Assembly (NCBI GenBank): GCA_037576195.1
Contig: CM075103.1
Span: 28,852,723-28,916,722 of the forward strand
Length of the DNA stretch: 64,000 nucleotides
Direction: 5' to 3'
Origin: Phytoseiulus persimilis
Lineage: Eukaryota; Arthropoda; Arachnida; Mesostigmata; Phytoseiidae
Below the pieces are notes generated by a model, which saw nothing but the letters and a program-made list of their open reading frames with translations, made no database searches and was not told the origin of the DNA. Position numbers and translations under genes: made by a program. This document shows, piece by piece, positions 44,698-56,552 of the stretch (position 1 is its first letter; each line of letters starts with the position of its first letter).

Positions 44698-45740
44698 CGT
44701 CGACCAAATTCTTCGTTTTTCGGACCAAATTTTAAAGTTCTTTAATTTTTTTTCGAGTTTCTTCCACCCTCCGGCTCCGCCACGGGCTGATCGCGTTGCA
44801 GGTATCTCGACATCAAACACGTCCTCAGGGAATGGATGAGCTCCCAGAGTCTGTATGATGCTGACTTTGGTCCCATGGATGGGGAAGGGAAGTACACGCT
44901 TCAAATGTGGATGAGTTTTCGAAGGGGAGAGAGTTCCCCACGGTGAGGAACTATTGACATGTTCACTCATTTTCACCCTTGTTCACTCATTTGGTCGCTG
45001 TGGTGAACCTGCTCTTGAAGTCCGAAGTTCGATAGCTCAACCTCACCTCTTCCTTTACCGTGTAAATATCTAGGGAGCGACATCAACACGAACTCTTAAC
45101 ATATATTGAGCATTGAACTCATCTCACTCCAGTGCCCGGCGGAGCGGGAACAGGCTCCAGAGGGGAGAACGTGTCTTCTCTCGATGACAGCAATTCTCAT
45201 TCTTGGGCGAACCTCAACACAATATTGTCCAGATGTTAAATACTAAAGACTTTGGGCCCATCCTGGCTTCATGATCTGACTCGAGGCTGAAAACTTCAGG
45301 CAGCCAACTTTGAGGATCTTCGTTCAGTTAGTATAACAATCGAGGGCGAGGCACTCTCCGCGAGAAAAAGAAGAATCATGCCTGGCAGTCCGTGGAGGTA
45401 CTCTCCAATGATGCGATTGGAACCTTCCTGACTGAAGGGCTTTAGGATTTTTCGTTCTCAGTGTTCCATCGGCTCGGTTCCTCCTCATGAGAAGTCGGGC
45501 AGAAGAAATACGCGATCAATGTATAGAAATGGAATCGTCCTTAATTCTATTAAAAATTCGGTGAGACTCTTCATCTTCCGGCTACTTGTACGTCTACATT
45601 AGCTACCTAAGCTTTCTACCTAAGCTGATCAAGCTCATATCCAACCTGGACCACAAAACAAACCGCCGATCGAAGAGGAACAAGAGCGGGCTACCGGTTC
45701 CCCTCCCAAGAACTAGAATGGACGAGCTCCCGGGAATGTA
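44698..45740. repeat. Recombined flank modules inside block 2
   Basis: Begins at the fusion point CTTCGTCGACCAAATTCTTC, where array sequence joins the 3' flank module at a position equivalent to about 37,128. The 240-bp segment 45,170-45,420 replaces a shorter stretch found in block 1. No gene recognised. Confidence 0.75.
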
Positions 45741-46250
45741 TCAGAGGGAAGGGACCGACGGCACGGGAATCTCAGCCAGAGTCATATCCCTCTTCGATGC
45801 CCACATCCTGGTCGACTTCACCGCCCTCGTCGACAACTTCGTCCTCGTCGACAACTTCGACCTCGTCGACAACTTCGACCTCGTCGAAGATGGGAGCATC
45901 TTCTCCCTCAAACATGCATCGTTTTCCTCAAAAATGGGTGCCTCTTCTTCGTCACCCGCGTTGTCCTGATCGCGGTCGAAGTGAACCTCCTCGAGCGTCG
46001 TCAAGGTTCGCATAACGACCCGCACGTCCTCTTCTGTGAGTTTCGTGTTGGTCACGTCCAGGCTCCTGAGTTCGGAGCACTTCAGGATCAGCTCCATCAT
46101 CCACTGGGGAGGCGTCGAACACCCCGACAGCTTCAACCCCTGGGCCTCAAGTTTCGCCCTCTCACGCCTCTCTGCAGCTTGGGCGCTTCTCGACTGGTCT
46201 GCCTTGGATGCTCCACTTGAGGAGGGTTGGTTCTGGGTGGGATAGTTCAT
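45741..46250 (-). CDS. Variant LRR-like mini-gene with altered C-terminus
   Basis: A single, unamplified unit from ATG 46250 (MNYPTQNQPSSSGASKADQS start). It is open for 169 codons. Residues 1-100 match the other copies; after EEEAPIFEEN the frame turns basic with repeats of STRSKL. In the other reading frame the same DNA encodes an acidic run (APIFDEVEVVDEVEVVDE, ending GYDSG) that parallels the normal tail (APMFDGDERVDDEDGYYSG). So the normal tail was probably acidic and longer, and a frameshift near 45,915 put it out of frame. It has its own 5' flank. Confidence 0.45.
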   Translation of the reverse strand: MNYPTQNQPSSSGASKADQSRSAQAAERRERAKLEAQGLKLSGCSTPPQWMMELILKCSELRSLDVTNTKLTEEDVRVVMRTLTTLEEVHFDRDQDNAGDEEEAPIFEENDACLREKMLPSSTRSKLSTRSKLSTRTKLSTRAVKSTRMWASKRDMTLAEIPVPSVPSL

Positions 46251-49063
46251 AATCCGATTCTCGGAGTGCCTCAGTTTTCGATGTCGTCGGCGATTGCGTT
46301 TGCTCTCTATTCGATGCGTGACCTTGCCGCTGTGCGAAGCGCGAATCGCCCTCCACCGAGCACTCTCAAACTCACTCGCGGACCCCTCCGCTGATGTCCG
46401 CTGGTAGAGCACGCGGCGATCGGCGACGTCGATTTATCACTCGTCCGAGCTGACTATGAGTCTGTGCAGCCTCCGTCCGGGGTTTTAAGCTCAGACTCTC
46501 CTCGTTGAGTGTGAGAGTGCGAGGGGGTCGGGAGAGTTTAATCAAGATCGGTCGAAGCGGCGGAGTCGTTGTGGGCGAAGGCGGCATGTCGATCTGATAT
46601 GATTTCACCAGAACGAACGATTACACTACAATATCAGACATCTCACCACGGTAAAAAATGAGCTAAAGATTCATCGGGCCCGCTCGATTCTGCTACGAAT
46701 CCCAACGGGGCTCCCAAAGATTCCAGAATCCAATTACTCTTGGATGCCGCTCGCACGAGCCCTCCGAGAAGTGCTCGGCAGAAATCGAAGCTGACGACCG
46801 CATTCCGAGTGATCCCCGCAAAACCGCATTGAACAAAGTTCGAACTCCTCGCTCTTTGCCGCATTCCGAGTCGTTCAACGCAAGAACCGTCGAGTCCCGG
46901 GCTCGTTTCACAGAGGTTCCTCGAGTTTTCCGAATGCCTCTTGCTCGGAAAATCCGCAACCGAACGGAATATCTCTCAACAGGCGATTCATTTGCCCCGC
47001 GATCGACTCGTGATTCTGGATCATCCTCGAACCAGAACCAGCGGAACGGGCACGTACGAAGCCCATCCAGGCCCACCGACGCTTCTCAAGAGCTCGTTCC
47101 TCTGGTATCGTTTGGGAACTCGGTCTGCGAGCATCGAACGATATATCTTCGCGATCCGAGTTCTCGAGACGACGTGCAACCGGGAGCAAGCCAGTCTCAC
47201 AAGCGAAGCTCTCACAAGTATTGATGACAGCATCCACGTTGACTCCTGAGAGAAACTCCTCACGTGAAATGTCTCCGACTTCCCCTCAACCCACAGAAGT
47301 CTCGATGTACGATTCAATCAGCCAGTTGACTCGAGGAGCACGTAAGTCATGGTTCAGGAGGATAAACTGCATCCGCTCGCAGCGTGAAAGCGAAGTCCTT
47401 ATATTCTGCAGGTGAGGCTCCCCCGCAAATTGAAAGCTCTCTTATTTCATCCAAACGAGAGTCATGTCGGCAACTTTACTGCAGGAGGCTCAAACCTGAA
47501 CTCAGCGCGTTTCATAAACAAGGACTCCACCTGAATTGGAGACCCAACTATATGCTCATTTCCATTTCAGCAGAAGAACGATCACTGAGAATTTCTCAGC
47601 GAGACTTGTGGCGCCGATACGTAGTTTTCACGTATCTTAGCTGATTGTGGTTCTGAAGGGTTCCCGGATTCTTCCCCACAGATAATCTCGTCGTTGAGCG
47701 GGAGCTTATTGCAAGGACGGAGCCAGGGGAGGCTCGTTTGAAAAGCGATTTTGTTACGGGGGAACTTGGCTCCCGCTCCTCAGCACACCTCACAACGGAC
47801 TTTCCAGGAAACACGTCTCATGAGGGAATCGGGTGAGGTATCGGAAACCGCTATTTTCGAGGAACCAAAAATTTTCACATCCGGAACATCGCAGGCTGAG
47901 CCTGGCGTCGCTCGTTTCAAAAGTTTACCGAACGCAGTTTCGAGCGATTCCTCGAGTCGTACGAGCTCTGTGAATCCGAGCCGCTTTTAGTTCACTCGTT
48001 GAGCGCCTCATTCATCCGCGGAATATCTCGACCGTGGTCAACAGATTTGGGAGAATGAGTCAATGTGGCGAACTACTGTGAGTTCCGCATTATGGAGCCA
48101 CAGAATGAAAAGCCACAAAAAATATCAGGAGACTTTTCTGCTTTCGTCTCAACTTTCATCGAGGGCTTCCCTATCATCGAAAGAGAGTAGATGGAGGATT
48201 AGGTTTCTCTTCAGTTCCTGTCGTGAACGTGGAAATACTCATGAACGCCAAAATTCAGATGAATTATCACAGGGAAGGAGATATCGGACATGTTTTTCGG
48301 ACCAAATTTTAAGTTTCAAGTTCTTTAATATTTTTTCGAGATTATTCCACCCTCCGGCTCCGCCACGGGCTGATCGCGTTGCAGGTATCTCGACATCAAA
48401 CATGTCCTCAGGGTATGGATGAGCTCCCAGAGTCTGTATGATGCTGACTTTGGTCCCATGGATGGGGAAGGGAAGTACACGCTTCAAATGTGGATGAGTT
48501 TTCGAAGGGGAGAGAGTTCCCCACGGTGAGGAACTATTGACATGTTCACTCATTTTCACCCTTGTTCACTCATTTGGTCGCTGTGGTGAACCTGCTCTTG
48601 GAGTCCGAAGTTCGATAGCTCAACCTCACCTCTTCCTTTACCGTGTAAATATCTAGGGAGCGACATCAACACGAACTCTTAACATATATTGAGCATTGAA
48701 CTCATCTCACTCCAGTGCCCGGCGGAGCGGGAACAGGCTCCAGAGGGGAGAACGTGCTTCTTCTCGATGAGAGCTTTTCAGTGATGCTTTTGGAACCTTC
48801 CTGACTGAAGGGCATCGGGATTTTGCGTTCACCGTATACCATGGCTCGGTACCTTCTGTTGAAAAGTCGGGCTGAAGAAAATTGCAAACATAGTATGGGA
48901 ATGGAATCGTTCTTAATTTTATTGAAATCCTGTGAGACTCGTCATCTTTCGGCTACACGAACGTCTACCTAAGCTACCTAAGCTGACCAACTCAATCTAT
49001 AACCCGGACGACTGACAGGCTCCCTGGGATGTACCAGAGAGACGTGGGCGACGGCAGGGGATT

Positions 49064-49432
49064 TCACCCAGAGTAATATCCATCTTCGTCGTCGACTCTT
49101 TCGTCCCCGTCGAACATCGGAGCATCCTCTTCGTCGCCCGCGTTGTCCTGATCGCGGTCGAAGTGAACCTCCTCGAGCGTCGTCAAGGTTCGCATAATGA
49201 CCCGCACGTCCTCTTCTGTGAGTTTCGTGTTGGTCACGTCCAGGATCCTGAGCTCGGAGCACTTCAGGATCAGCTCCATCATCCACTGGGGAAGCGTCGA
49301 ACACCCCGACAGGTTCAACGCCTGGGCCTCAAGTTTCGCCCTCTTACGCCTCTCTGCAGCTTGGGCGCTTCTCGACTGGTCTGTCTTGGATGCTCCACTT
49401 GAGGAGGGTTGGTTCTGGGTGGGATACTTCAT
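49064..49432 (-). CDS. LRR-like mini-gene, full-length 122 aa (block 3)
   Basis: ATG 49432 to TGA 49064-49066. Nearly the same protein as the block 2 copy at 42,548-42,916, including KYPTQ at the start, STLPQWM in the leucine-rich part and the DDEDGYYSG end. Confidence 0.5.
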   Translation of the reverse strand: MKYPTQNQPSSSGASKTDQSRSAQAAERRKRAKLEAQALNLSGCSTLPQWMMELILKCSELRILDVTNTKLTEEDVRVIMRTLTTLEEVHFDRDQDNAGDEEDAPMFDGDERVDDEDGYYSG

Positions 49433-51190
49433 GATCCGATCCTCAGAGTGCCTCAATGGAACATCGAAGCATCCTCTTCGTCGCCCGCGTTGTCCTGATC
49501 GCGGTCGAAGTGAACCTCCTCGAGCGTCGTCAAGGTTCGCATAATGACCCGCACGTCCTCTTCTGTGAGTTTCGTGTTGGTCACGTCCAGGATCCTGAGC
49601 TCGGAGCACTTCAGGATCAGCTCCATCATCCACTGGGGAGGCGTCGAACACCCCGACAGGTTCAACGCCTGGGCCTCAAGTTTCGCCCTCTTACGCCTCT
49701 CTGCAGCTTGGGCGCTTCTCGACTGGTCTGTCTTGGATGCTCCACTTGAGGAGGGTTGGTTCTGGGTGGGATACTTCATGATCCGATCCTCAGAGTGCCT
49801 CAATGGAACATCGAAGCATCCTCTTCGTCGCCCGCGTTGTCCTGATCGCGGTCGAAGTGAACCTCCTCGAGCGTCGTCAAGGTTCGCATAATGACCCGCA
49901 CGTCCTCTTCTGTGAGTTTCGTGTTGGTCACGTCCAGGATCCTGAGCTCGGAGCACTTCAGGATCAGCTCCATCATCCACTGGGGAAGCGTCGAACACCC
50001 CGACAGGTTCAACGCCTGGGCCTCAAGTTTCGCCCTCTTACGCCTCTCTGCAGCTTGGGCGCTTCTCGACTGGTCTGTCTTGGATGCTCCACTTGAGGAG
50101 GGTTGGTTCTGGGTGGGATACTTCATGATCCGATCCTCAGAGTGCCTCAATGGAACATCGAAGCATCCTCTTCGTCGCCCGCGTTGTCCTGATCGCGGTC
50201 GAAGTGAACCTCCTCGAGCGTCGTCAAGGTTCGCATAACGACCCGCACGTCCTCTTCTGTGAGTTTCGTGTTGGTCACGTCCAGGATCCTGAGCTCGGAG
50301 CACTTCAGGATCAGCTCCATCATCCACTGGGGAGGCGTCGAACACCCCGACAGGTTCAACGCCTGGGCCTCAAGTTTCGCCCTCTTACGCCTCTCTGCAG
50401 CTTGGGCGCTTCTCGACTGGTCTGCCTTGGATGCTCCACTTGAGGAGGGTTGGTTCTGGGTGGGATAGTTCATAATCCGATCCTCAGAGTGCCTCAATGG
50501 AACATCGAAGCATCCTCTTCGTCGCCCGCGTTGTCCTGATCGCGGTCGAAGTGAACCTCCTCGAGCGTCGTCAAGGTTCGCATAACGACCCGCACGTCCT
50601 CTTCTGTGAGTTTCGTGTTGGTCACGTCTAGGCTCCAGAGTTCGGAGCACTTCAGGATCAGCTCCATCATCCACTGGGGAGGCGTCGAACACCCCGACAG
50701 CTTCAACCCTTGGGCCTCAAGTTTCGCCCTCTTACGCCTCTCTGCAGCTTGGGCGCTTCTCGACTGGTCTGCCTTGGATGCTCCACTTGAGGAGGGTTGG
50801 TTCTGGGTGGGATAGTTCATAATCCGATCCTCAGAGTGCCTCAATGGAACATCGAAGCATCCTCTTCGTCGCCCGCGTTGTCCTGATCGCGGTCGAAGTG
50901 AACCACCTCGAGCGTCGTCAAAGTTCGCATAACGACCCGCACGTCCTCTTCTGTGAGTTTCGTGTTGGTCACGTCCAGGATCCTGAGCTCGGAGCACTTC
51001 AGGATCAGCTCCATCATCCACTGGGGAGGCGTCGAACACCCCGACAGGTTCAACGCCTGGGCCTCAAGTTTCGCCCTCTTACGCCTCTCTGCAGCTTGGG
51101 CGCTTCTCGACTGGTCTGTCTTGGATGCTCCACTTGAGGAGGGTTGGTTCTGGGTGGGATACTTCATATACCGATTCTCAGAGTGCCTCA
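49109..51190 (-). repeat. 347-bp tandem array 3 (six units)
   Basis: Intact 108-codon ORFs at 49453-49779, 49800-50126, 50147-50473, 50494-50820 and 50841-51167 upstream of the full-length copy. Units with STLPQ and STPPQ alternate in the left half, a 694-bp periodicity like that of array 2. The promoter-proximal unit has MKYPTQ and a CATATACC variant before the ATG. Confidence 0.92.
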
Positions 51191-52784
51191 GTTTTCGATG
51201 TCGTCGGCGATTGTGTTTGCTCCCTATTCCATGCGTGACCTTGCCGCTGTGCAAAGCGCGAATCGCCCTCCACCGAGCACTCTCAAACTCACTCGCGGAC
51301 CCCCCCGCTGATGTCCGCTGGTAGAGCACGCGGCGATCGGCGACGTCGATTTATCACTCGTCCGAGCTGACTATGAGTCTGTGCAGCCTCCGTCCGGGGT
51401 TTTAAGCTCAGACTCTCCTCGTTGAGTGTGAGAGGACGAGGGGGTCGGGGGAGTTTAATCAAGATCGGTCGAAGCGGCGGAGTCGTTGTGGGCGAAGGCG
51501 GCATGTCGATCTGATATGATTTCACCAGAACGAACGATTACACTACAATATCAGACATCTCACCACAGTAAAAAATGAGCTAAAGATTCATCGGGCCCGC
51601 TCGATTCTGCTACGAATCCCAACGGGGCTCCCAAAGATTCCAGAATCCAATTACTCTTGGATGCCGCTCGCACGAGCCCTCCGAGAAGTGCTCGGCAGAA
51701 ATCTAAGCTGACGAGCGCATTCCGAGTGATCCCCGCAAAACCGCATTGAACAAAGTTCGAACTCCTCGCTCTTTGCCGCATTCCGAGTCGTTCAACGCAA
51801 GAACCGTCGAATCCCGGGCTCGTTTCACAGAGGTTCCTCGAGTTTTCCGAATGCCTCTTGCTCGGAAAATCCGCAACCGAACGGAATATCTCTCAACAGG
51901 CGATTCATTTGCCCCGCGATCGACTCGTGATTCTGGATCATCCTCGAACCAGAACCAGCGGAACGGGCACGTACGAAGCCCATCCAGGCCCACCGACGCT
52001 TCTCAAGAGCTCGTTCCTCTGGTATCGTTTGGGAACTCGGTCTGCGAGCATCGAACGATATATCTTCGCGATCCGAGTTCTCGAGACGACGTGCAACCGG
52101 GAGCAAGCCAGTCTCACAAGCGAAGCTCTCACAAGTATTGATGACAGCATCCACGTTGACTCCTGAGAGAAACTCCTCACGTGAAATGTCTCCGACTTCC
52201 CCTCAACCCACAGAAGTCTCGATGTACGATTCAATCAGCCAGTTGACTCGAGGAGCACGTAAGTCATGGTTCAGGAGGATAAACTGCATCCGCTCGCAGC
52301 GTAAAAGCGAAGTCCTTATATTCTGCAGGCGAGGCTCCCCCGCAAATTGAAAGCTCTCTTATTTGATCCAAACGAGAGTCATGTCGGCAACCTTACTGCA
52401 GGAGGCTCAAACCTGAACTGAGTGCGTTTCATAAACAAGGACTCCACCTGAATTGGAGACCCAACTATATGCTCATTTCCATTTCAGCAGAAGAACGATC
52501 ACTGAGAATTTCTCAGCCAGACTTGTGGCGCCGATACGTAGTTTTCACGTATCTTAGCTGATTGTGGTTCTGAAGGGTTCCCGGATTCTTCCCCACAGAT
52601 AATCTCATCGTTGAGCGGGAGCTTATTGCAAGGGCGGAGCGAGGGGAGGCTCGTTGGAAAAGCGATTTTGTTACGGGGGAACTTGGCTCCCGCTCCTCAG
52701 CACACCTCACAACGGACTTTCCAGGAAACACGTCCCATGAGGGAATCGGGTGAGGTATCGGAAACCGCTATTTTCGAGGAACCA

Positions 52785-53736
52785 ATAATTTTCACATCCG
52801 GAACATCGCAGGCTGAGCCTGGCGTCGCTCGTTTCAAAAGTTTACCGAACGCAGTTTCGAGCGATTCCTCGAGTCGTACGAGCTCTGTGAATCCGAGCCG
52901 CTTTTAGTTCACTCGTTGAGCGCCTCATTCATCCGCGGAATATCTCGACCGTGGTCAACAGATTTGGGAGAATGAGTCAAAGAGGCGAACTACTGTGAGT
53001 TCCGCATTATGGAGCCACAGAATGAAAAGCCACAAAAAATATCAGGAGACTTTTCTGCTTTCGTCTCAACTTTCATCGAGGGCTTCCCTATCATCGAAAG
53101 AGAGTAGATGGAGGATGAGGTTTCTCTTCAGTTCCTGTCGTGAACGTGGAAATACTCATGAACGCCAAAATTCAGATGAATTATCACAGGGAAGGAGATA
53201 TCGGACATGTTTTTCGGACCAAATTTTAGAGTTCTTCAATATTTTTTCGAGTTTCTTCCACCCTCCGGCTCCGCCACGGGCTGATCGCGTTGCAGGTATC
53301 TCGACATCAAACACGTCCTCAGGGAATGGATGAGCTCCCAGAGTCTGTATGATGGCTCCAGAGGGGAGAACGTGTCTTCTCTCGATGACAGCAATTCTCA
53401 TTCTTGGGCGAACCTCAACACAATATTGTCCAGATGTTAAATACTAAAGACTTTGGGCCCATCCTGGCTTCATGATCTGACTCGAGGCTGAAAACTCCAG
53501 GCAGCCAACTCTGAGGATCTTCGTTCAGTTAGTATAACAATCGAGGGCGAGGCACTCTCCGCGAGAAAAAGAAGAATCATGCCTGGCAGTCCGTGGAGGT
53601 ACTCTCCAATGATGCGATTTTGTTACGGGGGAACTTGGCTCCCGCTCCTCAGCACACCTCACAACGGACTTTCCAGGAAACACGTCCCATGAGGGAATCG
53701 GGTGAGGTATCGGAAACCGCTATTTTCGAGGAACCA
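52785..53736. repeat. Block 4, 952-bp deleted form
   Basis: Contains the 3' flank module, then the 240-bp segment, and joins back at CAATGATGCGATTTTGTTAC to the end of the 1-kb module. The array and mini-gene are absent. It is followed by a tandem copy that looks the same throughout. Confidence 0.92.
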
Positions 53737-54688
53737 ATAATTTTCACATCCGGAACATCGCAGGCTGAGCCTGGCGTCGCTCGTTTCAAAAGTTTACCGA
53801 ACGCAGTTTCGAGCGATTCCTCGAGTCGTACGAGCTCTGTGAATCCGAGCCGCTTTTAGTTCACTCGTTGAGCGCCTCATTCATCCGCGGAATATCTCGA
53901 CCGTGGTCAACAGATTTGGGAGAATGAGTCAAAGAGGCGAACTACTGTGAGTTCCGCATTATGGAGCCACAGAATGAAAAGCCACAAAAAATATCAGGAG
54001 ACTTTTCTGCTTTCGTCTCAACTTTCATCGAGGGCTTCCCTATCATCGAAAGAGAGTAGATGGAGGATGAGGTTTCTCTTCAGTTCCTGTCGTGAACGTG
54101 GAAATACTCATGAACGCCAAAATTCAGATGAATTATCACAGGGAAGGAGATATCGGACATGTTTTTCGGACCAAATTTTAGAGTTCTTCAATATTTTTTC
54201 GAGTTTCTTCCACCCTCCGGCTCCGCCACGGGCTGATCGCGTTGCAGGTATCTCGACATCAAACACGTCCTCAGGGAATGGATGAGCTCCCAGAGTCTGT
54301 ATGATGGCTCCAGAGGGGAGAACGTGTCTTCTCTCGATGACAGCAATTCTCATTCTTGGGCGAACCTCAACACAATATTGTCCAGATGTTAAATACTAAA
54401 GACTTTGGGCCCATCCTGGCTTCATGATCTGACTCGAGGCTGAAAACTCCAGGCAGCCAACTCTGAGGATCTTCGTTCAGTTAGTATAACAATCGAGGGC
54501 GAGGCACTCTCCGCGAGAAAAAGAAGAATCATGCCTGGCAGTCCGTGGAGGTACTCTCCAATGATGCGATTTTGTTACGGGGGAACTTGGCTCCCGCTCC
54601 TCAGCACACCTCACAACGGACTTTCCAGGAAACACGTCCCATGAGGGAATCGGGTGAGGTATCGGAAACCGCTATTTTCGAGGAACCA
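53737..54688. repeat. Block 5, 952-bp deleted form (tandem copy)
   Basis: Anchors at 53744 and 54696 are exactly 952 bp apart, as are those at 52792 and 53744. I saw no difference from block 4 over most of its length, so the duplication is very recent or has been homogenised. Confidence 0.92.
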
Positions 54689-55836
54689 ATAATTTTCACA
54701 TCCGGAACATCGCAGGCTGAGCCTGGCGTCGCTCGTTTCAAAAGTTTACCGAACGCAGTTTCGAGCGATTCCTCGAGTCGTACGAGCTCTGTGAATCCGA
54801 GCCGCTTTTAGTTCACTCGTTGAGCGCCTCATTCATCCGCGGAATATCTCGACCGTGATCAACAGATTTGGGAGAATGAGTCAAAGAGGCGAACTACTGT
54901 GAGTTCCGCATTATGGAGCCACAGAATGAAAAGCCACAAAAAATATCAGGAGACTTTTCTGCTTTCGTCTCAACTTTCATCGAGGGCTTCCCTATCATCG
55001 AAAGAGAGTAGATGGAGGATGAGGTTTCTCTTCAGTTCCTGTCGTGAACGTGGAAATACTCATGAACGCCAAAATTCAGATGAATTATCACAGGGAAGGA
55101 GATATCGGACATGTTTTTCGGACCAAATTTTGAAGTTCTTTAATATTTTTTCGAGTTTCTTCCACCCTCCGGCTCCGCCACGGGCTGATCGCGTTGCAGG
55201 TATCTCGACATCAAACACGTCCTCAGGGAATGGATGAGCTCCCAGAGTCTGTATGATGCTGACTTTGGTCCCATGGATGGGGAAGGGAAGTACACGCTAC
55301 AAATGTGGATGAGTTTTCGAAGGGGAGAGAGTTCCCCACGGCGAGGAACTGTTGACATGTTCACTCATTTTCACCCTTGTTCACTCATTTGGTCGCTGTG
55401 GTGAACCTGCTCTTGAAGTCCGAAGTTCGATAGCTCAACCTCACCTCTTCATTCACCGTGTAAATATCTGAACTCATCTCACTCCAGTGCCCGGCGGAGC
55501 GGGAACAGGCTCCAGAGGGGAGAACGTGCTTCTTCTCGATGAGAGCTTCTCAGTGATGCTTTTGGAACCGTCCTGACTGAAGGGCATCGGGATTTTGCGT
55601 TCACCGTATACCATGGCTCGGTACCTTCTGTTGAGAAGTCGGGCTGAAGAAGATTGCAAACATAGTATGGGAATGGAATCGTTCTTAATTTTATTGAAAA
55701 TCCTGTGAAACTCGTCATCTTTCGGCTACACGAACGTCTACCTAAGCTACCTGAGCTGACCAACTTCATCTATAACCCGGACGACTGACGAGCTCCCTGG
55801 AATGTACCAGAGAGACGTGGGCGACGGCAGGGGATT

Positions 55837-56205
55837 TCACCCAGAGTAATATCCATCTTCGTCGTCGACTCTTTCGTCCCCGTCGAACATCGGAGCATCC
55901 TTTTCGTCGCCCGCGTTGTCCTGATCGCGGTCGAAGTGAACCTCCTCGAGCGTCGTCAAGGTTCGCATAATGACCCGCACGTCCTCTTCTGTGAGTTTCG
56001 TGTTGGTCACGTCCAGGATCCTGAGCTCGGAGCACTTCAGGATCAGCTCCATCATCCACTGGGGAGGCGTCGAACACCCCGACAGCTGCAACCCTTGGGC
56101 CTCAAGTTTCGCCCTCTCACGCCTCTCTGCAGCTTGGGCGCTTCTCGGCTGGTCTGCCTTGGATGCTCCACTTGAGGAGGGTTGGTTCTGGGCGGGATAG
56201 TTCAT
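55837..56205 (-). CDS. LRR-like mini-gene, full-length 122 aa (block 6)
   Basis: ATG 56205 to TGA 55837-55839. Differs from the other full-length copies by MNYPAQ, DQPRS, GLQLSG and GDEKDAP, all in frame. Being next to the shortest array it may be closest to the original two-unit state. Confidence 0.5.
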   Translation of the reverse strand: MNYPAQNQPSSSGASKADQPRSAQAAERRERAKLEAQGLQLSGCSTPPQWMMELILKCSELRILDVTNTKLTEEDVRVIMRTLTTLEEVHFDRDQDNAGDEKDAPMFDGDERVDDEDGYYSG

Positions 56206-56225
56206 AATCCGATCCTCAGAGTGCC

Positions 56226-56552
56226 TCAATGGAACATCGAAGCATCCTCTTCGTCGCCCGCGTTGTCCTGATCGCGGTCGAAGTGAACCTCCTCGAGCGT
56301 CGTCAAGGTTCGCATAACGACCCGCACGTCCTCTTCTGTGAGTTTCGTGTTGGTCACGTCCAGGATCCTGAGCTCGGAGCACTTCAGGATCAGCTCCATC
56401 ATCCACTGCGGAGGCGTCGAACACCCCGACAGGTTCAACGCCTGGGCCTCAAGTTTCGCCCTTTTACGCCTATCTGCGGCTTGGGCGCTTCTCGACTGGT
56501 CCGCCTTGGATGCTCCACTTAAGGCGGGTTGGTTCTGGGTGGGATAGTTCAT
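56226..56552 (-). CDS. LRR-like mini-ORF, promoter-proximal unit of block 6
   Basis: 108 codons, intact, from ATG 56552. It has QPALSGASK and AADRRKRAK variants relative to the other units. It is followed after 20 nt by the ATG of the full-length copy, the same spacing as in the longer arrays. Confidence 0.45.
   Translation of the reverse strand: MNYPTQNQPALSGASKADQSRSAQAADRRKRAKLEAQALNLSGCSTPPQWMMELILKCSELRILDVTNTKLTEEDVRVVMRTLTTLEEVHFDRDQDNAGDEEDASMFH

Larger units (their letters stand above)
41395..47867 (-). repeat. Segmental block 2 (about 6.5 kb, compound)
   Basis: Contains array 2 (six units), a breakpoint at about 44,700 where a unit is fused directly to the 3' flank module, a 240-bp segment at 45,170-45,420 also seen in blocks 4, 5 and 7, and then a separate single-unit variant gene (45,741-46,250) with its own 5' flank. 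It looks like two ancestral blocks merged by a deletion. Confidence 0.85.
47868..52784 (-). repeat. Segmental block 3 (about 4.9 kb)
   Basis: Same module order as block 1 without the SINE and without the 169-bp deletion. It carries array 3, with six units. Confidence 0.9.

Noticed and set aside
38924-51324. Plus-strand 97- and 115-codon ORFs repeated in each unit
   Set aside because: They lie antisense to the leucine-rich frame, have no domain, and recur only because the unit recurs.
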